From: Knufia peltigerae
Taxonomy: Eukaryota > Ascomycota > Eurotiomycetes > Chaetothyriales > Trichomeriaceae
DNA: 64,000 nt
Reading direction: 5' to 3'
Assembly (NCBI GenBank): GCA_030247855.1
Contig: JAPDRN010000025.1
Location: 1 to 64,000 of the forward strand
Shown here: in pieces, positions 1 through 12,494 of the stretch
Layout: every line of letters begins with the position of its first letter
How positions within the stretch are numbered: position 1 is the first letter of the stretch
Notes under the pieces: model-generated
What the model was told of the DNA's origin: nothing
Database searches by the model: none
Seen by the model: the letters and a program-made list of their open reading frames with translations, nothing else
Program-made: the position numbers and the translations under genes

Positions 1-814
1 TATTACTTTTATATTCTTTAGTCACTTAATATAAAAGTGTTTTTAGTGTTTAAGTGTACTTATTTAAATAAAACTAATATAACTTTATAACTTAATATAT
101 AATATATTTCGTATTTAGAATAGCTTAAAATATTTATTTATATATATATAAAGACTATTAAGCTAAATAATATTCTTATAAGATAGTAAAACACTAAGTT
201 AATATTAAATAATCTATAGAAGGTACTAAACTACCTTTTATAAAATATAATTATATATATTCTATATTTAATTATATTATTAAAGAGATATAATTTTAAC
301 TTCTCTTTACTATATAGCTCTTTTCTAAATAGTATAGAACTCTAAGAATTTAATGTACTCTTAAATATAGTGTTAGTATAAATATTTAAACTTATATTAC
401 TTACTAAGTAATATATTATCTAAGTAATTTATATAATGAAAATATTCACTACTAAGAATACACTTCTTTAGCGATAGAATTAAGAGTAAAGTGAGTTACT
501 TAAGGTATAAAAGAGTTATAAGTAAGGTAAAAAAGTTAGGTTAAAAGGTAAATTTATATACTTTATAAAGAAAGTATTAAAGATTACTTAGGAGATAAAA
601 GTAAAGTAATTAGTGAAATAATAATAAGATTTATTACATTATTAACTTATTACTAAAATTAAGTCTAAGGAGAAAGATAAAGTATTTAATTACTTATTAA
701 TATCTTTAAATAATGAAATAGTTATATTAGTACTATATTAAAGATATTAAAAGGTAATTAAATAGGTTTTTATGGTTTATTACTTTATATAGTTTATTAA
801 ACTATATAGTACTT
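1..814 (+). mobile_element. Pogo/Fot1-like DNA transposon, copy D (5' part outside window), RIP-degraded
   Basis: This is the right-hand part of the 1,856-bp element seen complete at 2495-4350, 17852-19707 and 22748-24603. It has the same orientation as the 22748 copy. Its right end carries the terminal inverted repeat, which finishes in AGTACTT and is followed by a TA (815-816), as expected for a TA target-site duplication. Compared with the better-preserved copies, nearly all differences are C-to-T or G-to-A, so no coding frame survives. The left end lies beyond the window. Confidence 0.75.
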
Positions 815-2494
815 TATTATAAAGATTTATCTTATTATAGCTAGGTTTATATAATATTATATCTATATAATATATAGCCAACTTAATTATCTTTAGTAGG
901 TTATTAGTGTACTAATTTTCTTAATAATAAATATTTAAAGTAGATAATATAGAAAGTTCTTTATTTAAGTTATAATGTACTTATATAGTGTTACCTTTAA
1001 ATTAAGCTAGACCTTACTATAGTATCTTTATAGTGTTAATAAGCATTTAAATTTATTACTATTAAATTATAATATATACTCCTTAAAGAGATACTAAATA
1101 TATTTAATATAATAAATAGTATTTAGTGTATATAACATTATAGAATAGATCTCTAATAAGGTTTTCTTATATTTATAGGTAAGATTATTAAGTGTGTAGA
1201 TATTATCACTAGTATAACTAAAATATAAATCTCTAGAGCTTAGGTTAATAGTGATTAACTTCTTTTAGTGAGGTATAAAGCTTAAGGGCATAAGGAGAAA
1301 GATTAAACAGAGTAAAGAGAGATTATAAGTAGTAAGAGAAGTAATAAATATGAGGTTAGTATATAGATAATGCCATTATATATATTATCTAGGGCTTACA
1401 TTATTAGCATAGTAGTGAGTAAAGAATAAGAGATATTATAATATTCTAAGGAGCGAGTTAACTTTAGGCCCTATTTAAGTGGGGATATCTTAATAAAGGG
1501 GTAGCACATAGAATATAAATAATTTGAAATGTGAGAGAGCTTTATAGTCTTAGTCTTAAGGGTCTTTAATATAGGTTAAAAAGTTATGAATATATGTATA
1601 CACGCGGTTAAGAATGTGACGTGAGATAGAGAGAGAGAATAGAATAGTGTACAGAAAATATAGACTAACTAAGAGAAAATAGTTATATATTAAATTATTA
1701 AAAGTGATAAGAGAATAAGTAAAGCTAGTTAGTTTAAAGGGATTATAAAAGTAACTATAGATATTATCGTAAAATAGTACTCTTTACCCTAGGATATAGA
1801 CTTAAAAAATAATATATAATATAGTAATTAACTTAATATTTAAATTAGTTAAATATATATAAAACTAACTCTTATATAGTTATAATATTAACTTTAAAAC
1901 ATAATTAGATTTATTAACTTAGTAATATTAATCTTTATATCTTTAATAATTAATATTAATATATACTTAAAAGTGCCTTTTAATATTATTATTATTAGTA
2001 ATATTAGGTAATAAATATAGTATTATCACTAGAAGTAAAGTAAAACTTAATATAAGAGTACTTAAAATAACTTAAATAACTATAGAAATAGCGCCTAAAG
2101 TTAATAGTTAATAAGAGTAATAATAATAATTTCCTACTTTAAAACTAATAATTTAATATTAAGTAAACTTTATAAACTAACTTTATAGCTTTACTTTATA
2201 ATATATTTTATATACTTTTTATTTAACTATATAAATATTTACTATACTATTAACTATAGTATCACTAAATAATTTACTTACTAATAATTTATTTACTATA
2301 TTATATAAAATTAACTATATAAATAAAGTTAATATATTATTTTAAATAGTTAATAAATATAGTCTTAAAGTTTAGTGAGTATATAACTTAATAAGTAATT
2401 TTTTACTTAGTAATTTAGCTCTTAATATCTTTAATATATTATATTTTAACTAAATACTTATTATAATTATATTAATATAAATTAATCTTAAATA
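815..2494. other. AT-rich RIP-degraded interval between two transposon copies
   Basis: Very AT-rich sequence lies between transposon copies D and C. No credible coding frame is present on either strand. The only structure I can place is the dispersed repeat at 1551-1820, listed separately. The rest is probably ancient RIP-mutated repeat sequence of unidentified type. Confidence 0.7.
1551..1820 (+). repeat. Dispersed repeat R270, copy 1 (second copy at 27144-27426)
   Basis: About 270 bp aligns end to end, in direct orientation, with 27144-27426. Both copies begin TAGTCTTAAGGGTCTTTAAT, contain a GA-dinucleotide run and a conserved CCCTAGGA block, and end in TATATAAT. Differences are almost all C-to-T or G-to-A, with this copy the more degraded. 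The other copy has a longer GA run. It could be a solo LTR or a small non-autonomous element, but I could not see a clear target duplication. Confidence 0.7.
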
Positions 2495-4350
2495 GAGTAC
2501 TATATAGTTTAATAAACTATATAAAGTAATAAACTATAAAAATCTATCTAACTACCTTTTAATGTCTCTAACGTGACACTAATATAACTATTCTATTATC
2601 TAAAGATATTAATAAGTAGTTAGACACTTTATCTTTCTCCTTAGACTCGATTTTAGTAATAGGTTACTAGTATAGTGAACCTTATTACTATTTCGCTAAT
2701 CACTTTACTTTTATTTTCTAAGTAATCTCTAATACTTTCTTTATAGAGTATATAAATTTATCTTCTAACCTAACTCTTTTATCTCGCTTATAACTCTTTT
2801 ATACCTTAAGTAACTTGCTTTACTCTTAATTTTATTACTAAAGAAGTGTATTCTTAGTGATAAGTGTTTTTGTTATGCGGGTTATCTAGGCTATATATTA
2901 CTTAGTAAGTAATATAAGTTTAAGTATCTATATTAACACTATATTTAAGAGTATATTAAATTCTTAAAGTTCTATATTATTTAGAGAAAAGCTATATAAT
3001 AAAGAGAAATTAAGATTATACCCCTTTAATAGTGTAATTAGATATAGAATATATACGATTATATTTTGTGAAAGGTAGTTTAGTATTTTCTATAGGTTAT
3101 TTAGTATTAATTTAGTGTCTCACTATTTTATGAGAATATTATCTAGCTTAATAGCTTTTATATGCGCATAGATAAATATTTTAAGCTATTCTAGACACAA
3201 AATACATTATATACTAAGCTATAAAGTTATATTAATTTTATTTAAGTGGGCACGCTTAAACGCTAAAAACACTTCTATATTAAGTAACTAAAGAATATAA
3301 AAGTAATATAATAATATAATTAATAAGTTAATATTATTCTTTATATAATAAGTAATAAAATTAGCTTTAATATAACTTTTATAGCTATTAATAATTAATA
3401 ATTAAGGCTAACTTATTACTTTTTTATAGGTTTAAGACTTAAATACCTTAATTAATTATTATAGACTAAGCTTATTTAATATTTAGCTATTCTTACTAAT
3501 TACGAAATACTAATTAAAGAGTATTTAAGTTAGTAGCTATTTAGAATTAATGTTTTAACCCTTAAAGATAATTATTAATAAAAGTGTGTCTCTAGTTATA
3601 TTAATATATTTAATTATAATTACTTATTTCTATTTCTTTATTATAGTTTTATACTATTATTAATAGTTAAGAGAAACTAAGACCTTTATTATCTAACTCT
3701 CTCTAATCTTAAAACTAAACTTATTTATATTCTAAATATTAAAATTATTATAGATATACTTTTAGAATTTAGTGATGACCACGTTAAATCACGCTTTAAC
3801 CTTATTATATAATATGCTATTAAATTATGTAGCCTTAAGTTACTTTATATAAATACTCTAAATAGTTAAGTAATAATTAAGAAAGTAATAGAGTTATTTA
3901 TAGCTAATTAAGATAATAATTTTAGTAAAGACTAAATTTTATAATATATATTAAATGTGTTTATAGCGAATTAATTTAGTTAGCTTAATTAATAATGTTA
4001 ATATAATAAGTAGTTTAGTGTATATATATTGTGAGACCTATTATATAAGTATCTTTTCTTCTGTGTTTAAAAGGATTTAGACTATTTCTATAGCTTAAGT
4101 GCGTAAAAGTTCTTTAGTAAGCTAATATAATAGGATTTAATGCGACACATTAAAAGTGGTGGTGATAGCGCGAATAGACTTATATTCTTAATTTTGATGT
4201 GCTAGAATAGCTTTCTAGACTCACTCTTTAAGATTAGCTACTTTAGAAGTGCGTTAATAATCTATAGTTAATAGGAGTGATAGTTAAACATAACTAGATA
4301 GAGTTTTGTGGTTCATTATTCTATATAGTTTATTAAACTATATAGTACTT
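2495..4350 (-). mobile_element. Pogo/Fot1-like DNA transposon, copy C, complete but RIP-degraded
   Basis: A complete 1,856-bp element. It has terminal inverted repeats of about 45 bp, starting GAGTACT and containing an internal palindromic TAGTTTAATAAACTA core. It is flanked by TA on both sides (2493-2494 and 4351-4352). The length is identical to the copies at 17852 and 22748, so the copies diverged by substitution and not by indels. Orientation is opposite to the 22748 copy, whose + strand looks like the former coding strand. Size, TIR length and TA target site match the Fot1/pogo branch of Tc1/mariner. The transposase frame is destroyed by stop codons. Confidence 0.8.
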
Positions 4351-5080
4351 TAATAAAAATTAATGGTTTTATAATAATATAGTGAGATAAATAGTAGCTA
4401 ATAATTTATTAGTGAAATAAAAGTTATAGAATAAAAGTTACACTAATAATATTAAGACTAAGTTTATATATAGAATAACTATTATTTTAGACTAAAATAG
4501 TATTAGGCTAAAAGTACTAAAGTATAATATTAGGCTAAATAATATATTTTATATAAAGAAAAAAGTATTATTAAGCTAAATAAAACTCTAAGTGAAAAAA
4601 AGTATAATTAAGCTAAATAGTATTATAAGTAAAAAAGTATAATTAGGCTAAATAGCGCTAGTAGAAAAAGTATAATTAGGCTAAATAGTGTTTTATATAA
4701 ATGAAAAAGTACGATTAGGCTAAATGGCGCTAAAAAATAATAAAAGGTATAATTAAGCTAAACGGCGCTAGTATTAAAAGTATAATTAGGCCAGACGGCG
4801 CTAAATTTTTTTAGCGCTGTTTGGCCAGACACGATTTGGCCTAAAAGTGTGCCAAGACTAGAGGAATTCTCGAAATTTACTATGATAATTAGGCCAAAAG
4901 TGCCGAAGTATATTGTTAGGGCTAAAGTGTGACTTTACTTATAGACCTAAATCTAGCGTCATTTTAGCCGTAGTATTACCTATTATCACAGAAGAGGGGT
5001 AAGAAGATCACATAGCACCAGAACTACTTTTCTTTTGTATCCTTATTAGACGCTAAGATTTCTTCTCTGTTTAACTAGTA
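4351..5080. other. Boundary of RIP block: tandem repeats then non-coding sequence
   Basis: The first two-thirds holds the tandem array at about 4490-4815, listed separately. Base composition then moves from strongly AT-rich to normal towards 5,080. No coding frame is seen. The interval ends at the stop codon of the S33 peptidase gene. Confidence 0.6.
4490..4815 (+). repeat. Degenerate tandem repeat with about 9 units of 28-41 bp
   Basis: The motif AAAGTATAATTAGGCTAAAT recurs about nine times (for example near 4503, 4530, 4570, 4611, 4644, 4676, 4717, 4752 and 4788). Units farthest from the gene read TTAAGCTAAATA or TTAGGCTAAATA. The last unit, nearest the gene, reads TTAGGCCAGACGGCGCTA. Thus C and G are progressively restored towards the gene island, as expected if RIP intensity falls off at the block edge. 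An inverted match (GTTTGGCCAGAC) follows at about 4825. Confidence 0.7.
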
Positions 5081-5989
5081 TCACGGGGCCTGTGCCAGAA
5101 AACTCTTGAGCAGCTCAGCATACCTCTCAGGCTCTTCCAGCGCAGGAAAGTGCGCCGACTTCTCCAGCACTGCCCACTTAACTCTAGGTACCAACTCGAA
5201 CCACGGTCCCATTATCACGTCGTTATTAGTATCATGCCGACCCGACAATAGCAGCACAGGCACATTGATATTTCCCGCCGTCTCAGTGGCATCATATCTT
5301 CCCATAAAGCCCGGCTTTCGAATCATGGAGAATCCTTTTCTCCCATTCGATGGCCACATTTTGGTGCTGTCTTCCCATTTTGCCGACGTCAAGACTGGAG
5401 GTAACGGATCAAGCGTGCAAAAGTGTTTCTTCACGAACCTGTCGCGTGCTTCTTGGTATACTGGATTGTCGTAATCTTCATCTGCATCCATCTGCATCAC
5501 TTCATCGCTTACAGGGAGTGCTCTGAATAGCCGTTCCAACTCCTTGTTCACAATGGTTGAATTGGCCATTGAGCAAGCGATCACGAGCTTTTTGAGGCCG
5601 CGCGGTTGTCGCCCGGCGTATGTACTCGCAAGCATTCCGCCCCAGCTGTGTCCAAGGAGATAAAACCCGTCACGCAAGCCCAAGGAGTCGACCAGATTAT
5701 CGAGCTCAGCGCAGAACAGGTCTAAACCCCAGAACTTTTCATCTTCAGCCTTTTCCATTATCCGAGATGAATTCCCACAGCCGATTTGGTCGTACCAAAT
5801 GGTAGGTATATTGCCTGACTCGAGTGTTTCGGCAAGGTGAAAGTGGTCCTCGTGGCCAGCTCCGGGTCCACCGTGTAAAAAGATTAAAGGCGTTGCCCTT
5901 TTAATGTCGCCGACTATCTTGTACCATGTGAAGCACTGCTCTTTTACGCCCGGAATTGCGAATGAGATTTCCCCCTCAGAGGATTGCAT
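5081..5989 (-). CDS. Proline iminopeptidase-like alpha/beta hydrolase (peptidase S33)
   Basis: A single-exon gene encoding about 302 aa. The first ATG in the frame is at 5989; the longer open frame to 6031 begins with GTG, which is not a eukaryotic start. Members of this family remove N-terminal proline or other residues from short peptides, or hydrolyse amides and esters, usually in the cytosol. The oxyanion motif HGGPG lies at residues 39-43 and the nucleophile elbow GHSWGG has Ser115. A C-terminal SGRHDT supplies the likely catalytic Asp and SAHF the catalytic His, so the triad is complete and the length is normal. It is the first gene beside the left RIP block and is read towards it. No intron or secretion signal is seen. 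Its physiological substrate cannot be predicted. Confidence 0.85.
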   Translation of the reverse strand: MQSSEGEISFAIPGVKEQCFTWYKIVGDIKRATPLIFLHGGPGAGHEDHFHLAETLESGNIPTIWYDQIGCGNSSRIMEKAEDEKFWGLDLFCAELDNLVDSLGLRDGFYLLGHSWGGMLASTYAGRQPRGLKKLVIACSMANSTIVNKELERLFRALPVSDEVMQMDADEDYDNPVYQEARDRFVKKHFCTLDPLPPVLTSAKWEDSTKMWPSNGRKGFSMIRKPGFMGRYDATETAGNINVPVLLLSGRHDTNNDVIMGPWFELVPRVKWAVLEKSAHFPALEEPERYAELLKSFLAQAP

Positions 5990-8020
5990 GTTGGTCCAGA
6001 ATGAGGACTTCAGTAGTTTTTGATAATACACGGAACCTGGCTAGTAAGGCAGCCTTAATATAGGTTTCACTTATAGGCAGCAGAGTTATTTTATGCTGCG
6101 AATAGTAACGCCTGCCTAAATGTATGACTAATGGGCCGCATTCAAAAAATCGCCCATCGTGTTTATTAGGAAAGGATCTACTCTGGGTGGAGCCCTAAAC
6201 AGCCAAAAGTAACAAGTGACAGCGCTGGTCATGCGGAAGAGTGTTGAGCATTTCGGGGAAAACATGAAGTCACTTTTTTAAGCTCAAGAGAGCTGTAATC
6301 CATGCGGGGTCCTTTGTGTGCTCGATCCATCAACATGGAGTAGAAGATCCTTGGACGGCGACCTTCACCATCATGCCTTGAACTACATGGAACCCATCAA
6401 AATGAGCGAGAGCCGCCTTGATGTCTTAGCCGTAGTTGCACAATCCACCAGCATAGTTAGTCTGCTCGTATGACTTGCCTGGCATGCTGCCGCCCATATA
6501 TCTATCCTACAAGTTAGCACCACAGTGAAAGAGAGATATGGGTGTACTGCGACAACAACTTACGTGCTCTTAGTGGTCAAGAACAATGACTTGTCACTTA
6601 ACGTGTTAATCTTCTTCTCTCCGAAGCTATATATTCAGTCTTTCCAAAGAAGCACGAGAAGTTAGCTTCACGAGAATGAAGTACTTCTGGCGCCGGTACA
6701 GCGAATTAACCTGAGACGCAAGAGCCTTGATTGCACATGAACCTGTCGCGGTTGTACTTCAACCCGATCTCCAATACTACCATCGAGCTCTTCGGCCAAG
6801 AAAGTATATCGCCGGCTGGCGAAGGTCGGTAAAGCTGCGATCACAATGGGAGACCTGTTCAACTGACAGGGTGACAGCCCTACCCAGAAAGAGATCGATA
6901 ATGGTATCGTGGATGACTCGGGTGCATGGAAGCCTCGTCTTCTGATGGAATAACCACCTCTCAATCAACAACGGAGGCCTCGCCAAGTACAACCGTCGCG
7001 TCTTCAACACCTGCGAAATTTTCGTCCACCAGCACAGACTTACACGTCAGTATAAGCTCGTCCATAGTACAGCATCCACTTCCACTAGGAAAGGTTCTTC
7101 TTCTGGTACAGAAACTTTGACATCCACTAGGCTTAGCTCTTTAATGTTAACAGTTCTAGGTTTCTTAACATGTACAGAATTATTTATAGCTGTTAGACGG
7201 CTAAGGGCCTCCCATGCGGAGTACTCCTCCAAAACGGTCTTTACAAACGGAGGCCTATTCCTAGGCCTTAAGACGCTCTTTTTATTACCCCATTTTAATA
7301 CCCATTCCTCTTTCTATTCTATCTAATAAGGCGCTCGTTATTAAGGTAACCTCTAGGGCCTCATTCTCTAGGCCTATTCATGTTACTGTCCGGGAGTTAA
7401 TGCGGTAACGAGGACGGCCTTAACCGGAGGAAGAATTACGCTCCTTATTTACTATATAATAGATAGAAAACCGCCTTATAGTCATCGAGGTTAGACTCGA
7501 CAATACATCATATTAGACCCCTGGCTATTCTACTACCTAGAAGATTACGCACCGCCTGACATTACTATACGCCCCTTCATTTTAACGGAAGCACGTATGG
7601 CGTTACGAATAGAACGGTCTTAAATCTTTGCATCACGCTTTGCAGAAGTTTTGTGAAAATGGTGACTATAGAGTGTATCTGGGATACATACATCAACTCT
7701 GGCTACTGGCATGTAACCTGTTGTGCTACGCCAGGCGCCAGGCATGAGGAGAAGACAGTGGGGCCAAGATTCGAATCCTATCTACCTTTTTGGCCTAGTA
7801 TGGCAGCACCTGAGCGGCTCCTTTTCGCGTTGGAGCGAGTAAGCGAGACCTAACTTTAGGCCTAACTGGCCGGTTGGGTCCGTGCGCCGTGTGAGGGGAA
7901 AGGTGAGAAGGGAAGCAAAGAATTTCGAGCTGCTTTCCTGCTTCGTCACGACATTCACTTTATTCAGCGAACTTGACTCAACTCCTATTGGATTGAGCGC
8001 GCAGATATCCTTGTCGCCAA
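5990..8020. other. Two-kilobase non-coding interval with degraded gene-like fragments
   Basis: No gene can be supported here. On the minus strand at about 6360-6505 a stretch reads like protein (RYMGGSMPGKSYEQTNYAGG and onwards) but is broken by a TAA and lacks flanking exons; I do not recognise the family. On the plus strand at about 6926-7060 there is a Ser/Thr-rich frame resembling a linker, with no domain attached. From 7100 to 7650 sequence becomes patchily AT-rich with many stops, suggesting mild RIP. The last about 300 bp is the presumed promoter of the regulator starting at 8021. Confidence 0.5.
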
Positions 8021-8113
8021 ATGGCGTACTACGGCAAGCCATCTGATGCTTGCTATACCTGTCGAAAGAAGCGTGGCAAGGTAAGTCTCCCTGGTAACTT
8101 CCACCCCCAACGC

Positions 8114-8147
<34 letters not shown>

Positions 8148-9839
8148 CAGACTGGCTAAGGGGTAACCCATTAGTGCGATAGACGGAAACCCGGCTGCGG
8201 GCAGTGTGCTAGGAAGCGTATTCCTTGCCCGGGATACCAGGATCGCACTACTGTCATCTTCAGAGACCAAACCACCTCAACGGCCCAGAAAGCAAAAGCG
8301 AGAAGTGACAAGAAGTTAAAACAAGCAAGCCCCGGCACCGGAGCGAGTTCGCGGCCTGATCTGGTACGCGTGCGGACTGATGAGCCAGTTCGTCTTCCGC
8401 TTCCTTCACACTCTGGCGACGTACGAGTTAGGAGGCCTCTTTCCCCAGTAGCGACTACTGCTATCACCAACACTTATATCACAGCGACAACAAGCCATGA
8501 ATGTACTCTGTTTAGAAGTACGGCGCCTACCTCTCTATCTCAAAGATGCCACAGGGTAATCAACTGGAGTATCCCGTTCCGGATAACTCTCAACGAATAC
8601 TTGTATTCACCACATCTGGCCCAAGAGCAGCTACTCAGCATATTTTGCACGGCGATATCCTCTTCGGGGCCGGTGCTAATGTTTTCTCGACAAATACCAA
8701 GCCACACTCATTGGATCTGTCAACTTTCTTCCTCATTCTGCAGCAATCTCCTCGATAACGCCGTGCGAGCAGTATCTCTGGTCCACTTAAGTCATGTTTA
8801 TCAGCTGGCTTCTTTGGAGCAAGAATCGAGACACTTTTACTGCATTTCCCTACGCCTCCTTAGCGACGCTCTTTCAGACGAAATCCGGCGATCTTCCACA
8901 GAGACTTTGGGCGCAACGATTCTCTTGTCCTTCTACGAGCTATTCGCTTCTGATTCCAGCCAGTCATGGATACGACATGCAGGCGGCGCATCAACGTTAA
9001 TGCGTATCCGCGGCCCGTCTAAGCACCTGTCCGGGCTAGGTCGTGATATATACCTGGCCTATCGCAGCGCCATCTATGTTGAAGCACTTCTCCGAGTGGA
9101 ACCTTGTTTCCTCAGTGAGCCAGAATGGGCGGAAATGGCAAAGCAAATCCATGAAGATCTACGCTACAGTGATTTAGTAGGTGCAAAGCGTATAGAGCTC
9201 TTTGACACAGCCGAGGAGTTCTATATGGAGATTATCCTTATCCCCCGAGTTTGCTATGATGCTTCCCGATTCTTCCAGAGGCAACCGAATTTGACCGCCG
9301 ACGAATTCCGAGCCTACAGAATCTCTATCATTGACCGATGTCGAGGTCATCGGGCAAAGCTACAGTCAATCAATCTAAGATTTAGAGCTGCTATTCAACG
9401 ACTAGAGGTGGACGATGTTACTACCTTTCAGACCCCTGATCCTGTGTTTCCCATGCAATATTCCTACATTAGTGAGTCTATTGCGATGGTTTACTTGGCG
9501 CACCTTTCGACAACGATTCTCCTCAACCGGATCGTGAATGATTTCGAGTCTATGGTAGCTTTAAATCAAAAGGATTCCCATCTCGCTGAGAATAGGGAGA
9601 TCGCCAGGGAGATCTGTCGAACGGCTTCATTCATGTTGGCCTCATCTGTTTTTGGGCGTTTTTGCCTCGCCTGGGCTCTACAGCTCTGCTTGGTGGCCCT
9701 CGAACCAGGGGAAGAAAGAGCTTGGGTGGAGAGAAAGCTATCCGAAATTGGAAATACTCACACGGCCATCGCAACCGATGTATCAGATCATGAACCTCAG
9801 AGCCCAGTGAAAGAACTGGCTGTCGTCGATCCTTGCTAA
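8021..9839 (+). CDS. Zn2Cys6 transcription factor
   Basis: Two exons, 8021-8080 and 8175-9839, joined across a 94-bp intron (GTAAGT...TTAG), give about 574 aa. The zinc cluster spans residues 11-38 with spacing CX2CX6CX6CX2CX6C; the intron falls exactly between residue 20 and the third cysteine, a common place in this class. Downstream is a basic linker (about residues 45-75) and a long helical region resembling the fungal-specific transcription factor domain, with no break. The frame of the large exon runs unbroken from the acceptor, supporting this start. The intron contains a (GA)n run at about 8118-8146. It is expected to be a nuclear DNA-binding regulator. Targets are unknown; the membrane-protein gene downstream is on the same strand. 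Its first-exon layout matches that of the regulator at 30539-32234. Confidence 0.85.
8118..8146 (+). repeat. GA microsatellite within intron 1 of the Zn2Cys6 gene
   Basis: An uninterrupted GA dinucleotide run of about 28 bp lies inside the single intron of the regulator gene. It is probably length-variable between strains and has no predicted coding effect. Confidence 0.8.
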
Positions 9840-10662
9840 GATACCATAGTACCCCTCGAAGGTCTCACTACCCTTCAGATAATCCCCATCTACTTCAAGG
9901 ACATGCTCGAACGGAAATTTCTTAGGCTGTAATTGGTTACCCACAGTACGGTACAACGGCCTACTTGTTCAGTTCGTGGTATGTAGTGAAAATAACACTT
10001 GGACTCGCTCTGACGTTGATCGGAAACGATTCTCTTACGTCTGAAAACCCAAGGGGAAACGAGCCTCGTGATGAGGACATCTCCGAGCTGAATGAGCTCT
10101 CCTGTCCCGATCGGAGAGGTATTTTCAGGAACAGCGGCGTGAATTGTTAATAAGCATCTGAGCAAGTTTAAGTTTTTCCAGCGCTACCGTATTGCCCTCA
10201 ATTGGGTATTCTCATTATATTCCCGGAATGGGACTAGTCCGCGACACAGGGCTAATCAAAGCTATAGATTAAACCAAACTTCGGAGTTGAGCTAATCTAA
10301 ACATGGAGGGCAGGTCGAGTTCGGGCTGTTCATCTGCTTTCATAGCCTCACCAGCACATGATCCACAACGTACTTCAGCTGATGGCTACAGCGCAGATCC
10401 GTCGAAATCTCTACAGACCTAGTCACTTTTGGTCGTAAACGCGCTTTCACCGTCTAGCAGGTCCACATGGCTTGGGTTTTGGAGCCTTGGTGATGTGCGT
10501 AATTGTTGCCCTTGATTTAGACCAGCAATTATACAGCCGCCGGGGTGCCGAGACGACTGCTCTATATATTTGGGGCAAGACGCAATTGAGCCATCACCAA
10601 ATAACAACCTCTGAAAATAAACCTGCACCTGAGATCCTATTCTACAGCCACAGTACTTCGCG
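9840..10662. other. Intergenic region, nothing recognised
   Basis: The region separates the Zn2Cys6 gene from the membrane-protein gene, both on the plus strand. Small open frames at 9890-10165 and 10419-10705 overlap one another on opposite strands and show no family resemblance. The part just before 10663 is the presumed promoter of the next gene. Confidence 0.6.
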
Positions 10663-11696
10663 ATGCATTTCGGATCGGATTATGTCGTTGCGGCGGCGGA
10701 GTTAGGGGTCTATATACCTTGCATTATGCTCGCCTGTCTCGTTTGTGCCCGGCATGGGTTCAGCCGCAGTTCAGGGTTCGTATATTCCCTTGTCTTCTAT
10801 TCTATCTCTTATACCCTCGGTAGTTCCTAAGGACTAACTTTGTGCACAGCTGGTATTATACCTTTACACTATGTCTTATACGTATCGCCGGAGCTGTCTG
10901 TCAGCTCTTGACCCTGACCGACCATTCGATCGGCCTTCTGGAAGCAGTCCTCGTCTTGGCGCATATCGGCCTAAGTTCTCTTATATTATCGACTTTAGGA
11001 ATGCTGTCACGAATGTGGGAAAACATTAGATTCGTTGTTCCTAACAGCGTTGCTAACCTGAACCACAGAGCCGACTGGATAAATGGACGATGCTCTTCTC
11101 CACCACTTTCAATGCGGTACTTCCGCCTGGCACAGCTTGTCGTCGTCGTCGGTATCATCCTTGGCATTATCGGAGCCATACAAAGTAGCGATAGCAGCAA
11201 GCGTGCCGCCGACGGGTCACCTGCAGCATTGTCCAAGGTCGCCGTTGTCTGCTATGTGGCAGGATATGCAATGCTAGTCTTTTTGACCGCTAGAGCTCTG
11301 GCATCTAGAAGCCTTGTCCCTAACAAAGAACTGCTGTTGGTGGCTGCAGTCTGTGTAACGATGCCGCTCGTCTTCATCCGACTGATATATCAGGTATTGT
11401 TGGTTTTTGTGCACCGAGGCGACTTCAAACGGATTAACGCCCCTGTTGTACCCTTGGTCCTCATGTCTGTCGTCGAAGAGTTCTTGACAGTGTTTATCTA
11501 CCTCTTTGTAGGCATGAGGCTCGGCAAGCTCGACGGATTAGAACAAGGACCCATCTCGTCGCGCCCTTGGAGAATCCGAGGCAAGACCAAGAGGAGAGGA
11601 AGACGCCGGGGACGCGACGCGGAGTATCAGTATCCTATTGTCCATGGCTACCAGGCGCCTATGCCGATGGAGTATGAGATGGGCCGGATTCCTTAA
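10663..11696 (+). CDS. Seven-helix fungal membrane protein (DUF7702-like)
   Basis: Two exons, 10663-10775 and 10850-11696, are separated by a 74-bp intron (GTTCGT...CACAG with a CTAAC branch-like site), giving about 319 aa. The first exon encodes a short extracytoplasmic start and the first hydrophobic helix. About seven hydrophobic segments follow, then a basic, Arg/Lys-rich and Tyr/Pro-rich cytoplasmic tail of about 60 residues. The motif GWYYTFTLCLIRIAGAVCQ just after the splice junction, and the overall topology, fit the fungal DUF7702 family of membrane proteins of unknown function. The ATG at 10663 is chosen because it restores the first helix in phase. Function is unknown; a receptor-like or sensor role would be speculation. 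Confidence 0.75.
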
Positions 11697-12494
11697 AATG
11701 AGAGAGCAGGGCTCATGACATAGACAAGAGCCAATACGTGACTGAGTTTGATTTGAGGTGGTCCAAATTTTGCGTCTGCATTATTAGTTCTCGCTTAAAC
11801 AGAAAAGACCATGATGGTCACCGCGTGTACAGCTGAACCTATCTTGTTTCAGGTATCTTAACGCTCAAAGGTCGACCACATGGCTCGTGTCGTCGCAAAG
11901 GCCTAACATCTCGAGAAGCAAAGAGTGGAAGGAGCCTCCTAAGCGTAGGTAAAACGAACCGGTTTCCAGTAGTCTTTTCACTCGTTACCTGCTCTGTACT
12001 TTCCAGTAAAAAGTACCCATCAATTCCACAAGGGGCAACAATAGCAGGGAAGAGCAGGATTGATGGCTGGTTTCTATTCTAGATACGGATTAGTTCTCAT
12101 GCGGTTTTAGCTTTTTGATCGGCGGCGCTTTAATTGAGCTTCCGACTCGTGGGCATTACCCAAACAGGTAATTCAATTCGAACCAGGATACTTCAATCCC
12201 CTTTGGCCAGATACTTACATAGCTACCCACAAGTCACAGCCAGGGACGTTTGTGTCGTCATGGACCACCAGGTTAGACCAGACTAGGGCTCACCACTGTA
12301 GTGACACAAAGCCCTCGGCTGTACGTTATAGATGTGGACGGCGGCATGGATATATAACCGCCGTGCCCCTGCGGCATTTTCTTCCAGAATCCTGGGTGGC
12401 TCGTGAGATCTCTTCTGAACAACTCCCTGCTACTTGAGCTGCAACACCACCTTTTAACATCTCGCAGTCCACGCTCTCGACAGGTTTTGGCTTT
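11697..12494. other. Intergenic region, nothing recognised
   Basis: Normal base composition, no frame with family resemblance on either strand and no repeat noted. The right part is the presumed promoter of the gene starting at 12495. Confidence 0.6.

Noticed and set aside
4490..4815. CRISPR-like spaced repeats
   Set aside because: Units are contiguous, degenerate and AT-graded with no unique spacers, and the organism is a eukaryote.
5990..6031. Extension of the S33 peptidase by 14 residues
   Set aside because: The extension begins with GTG, and the in-frame ATG at 5989 gives the normal N-terminus of the family.
6668..7326. Several overlapping open frames on both strands
   Set aside because: They overlap each other, show no family motif and begin or end at arbitrary points; composition suggests degraded non-coding sequence.
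7690..7800. A GATTCGAATCC word resembling a tRNA B box
   Set aside because: No matching T-stem, acceptor stem or A box could be paired around it, so a tRNA is not supported.
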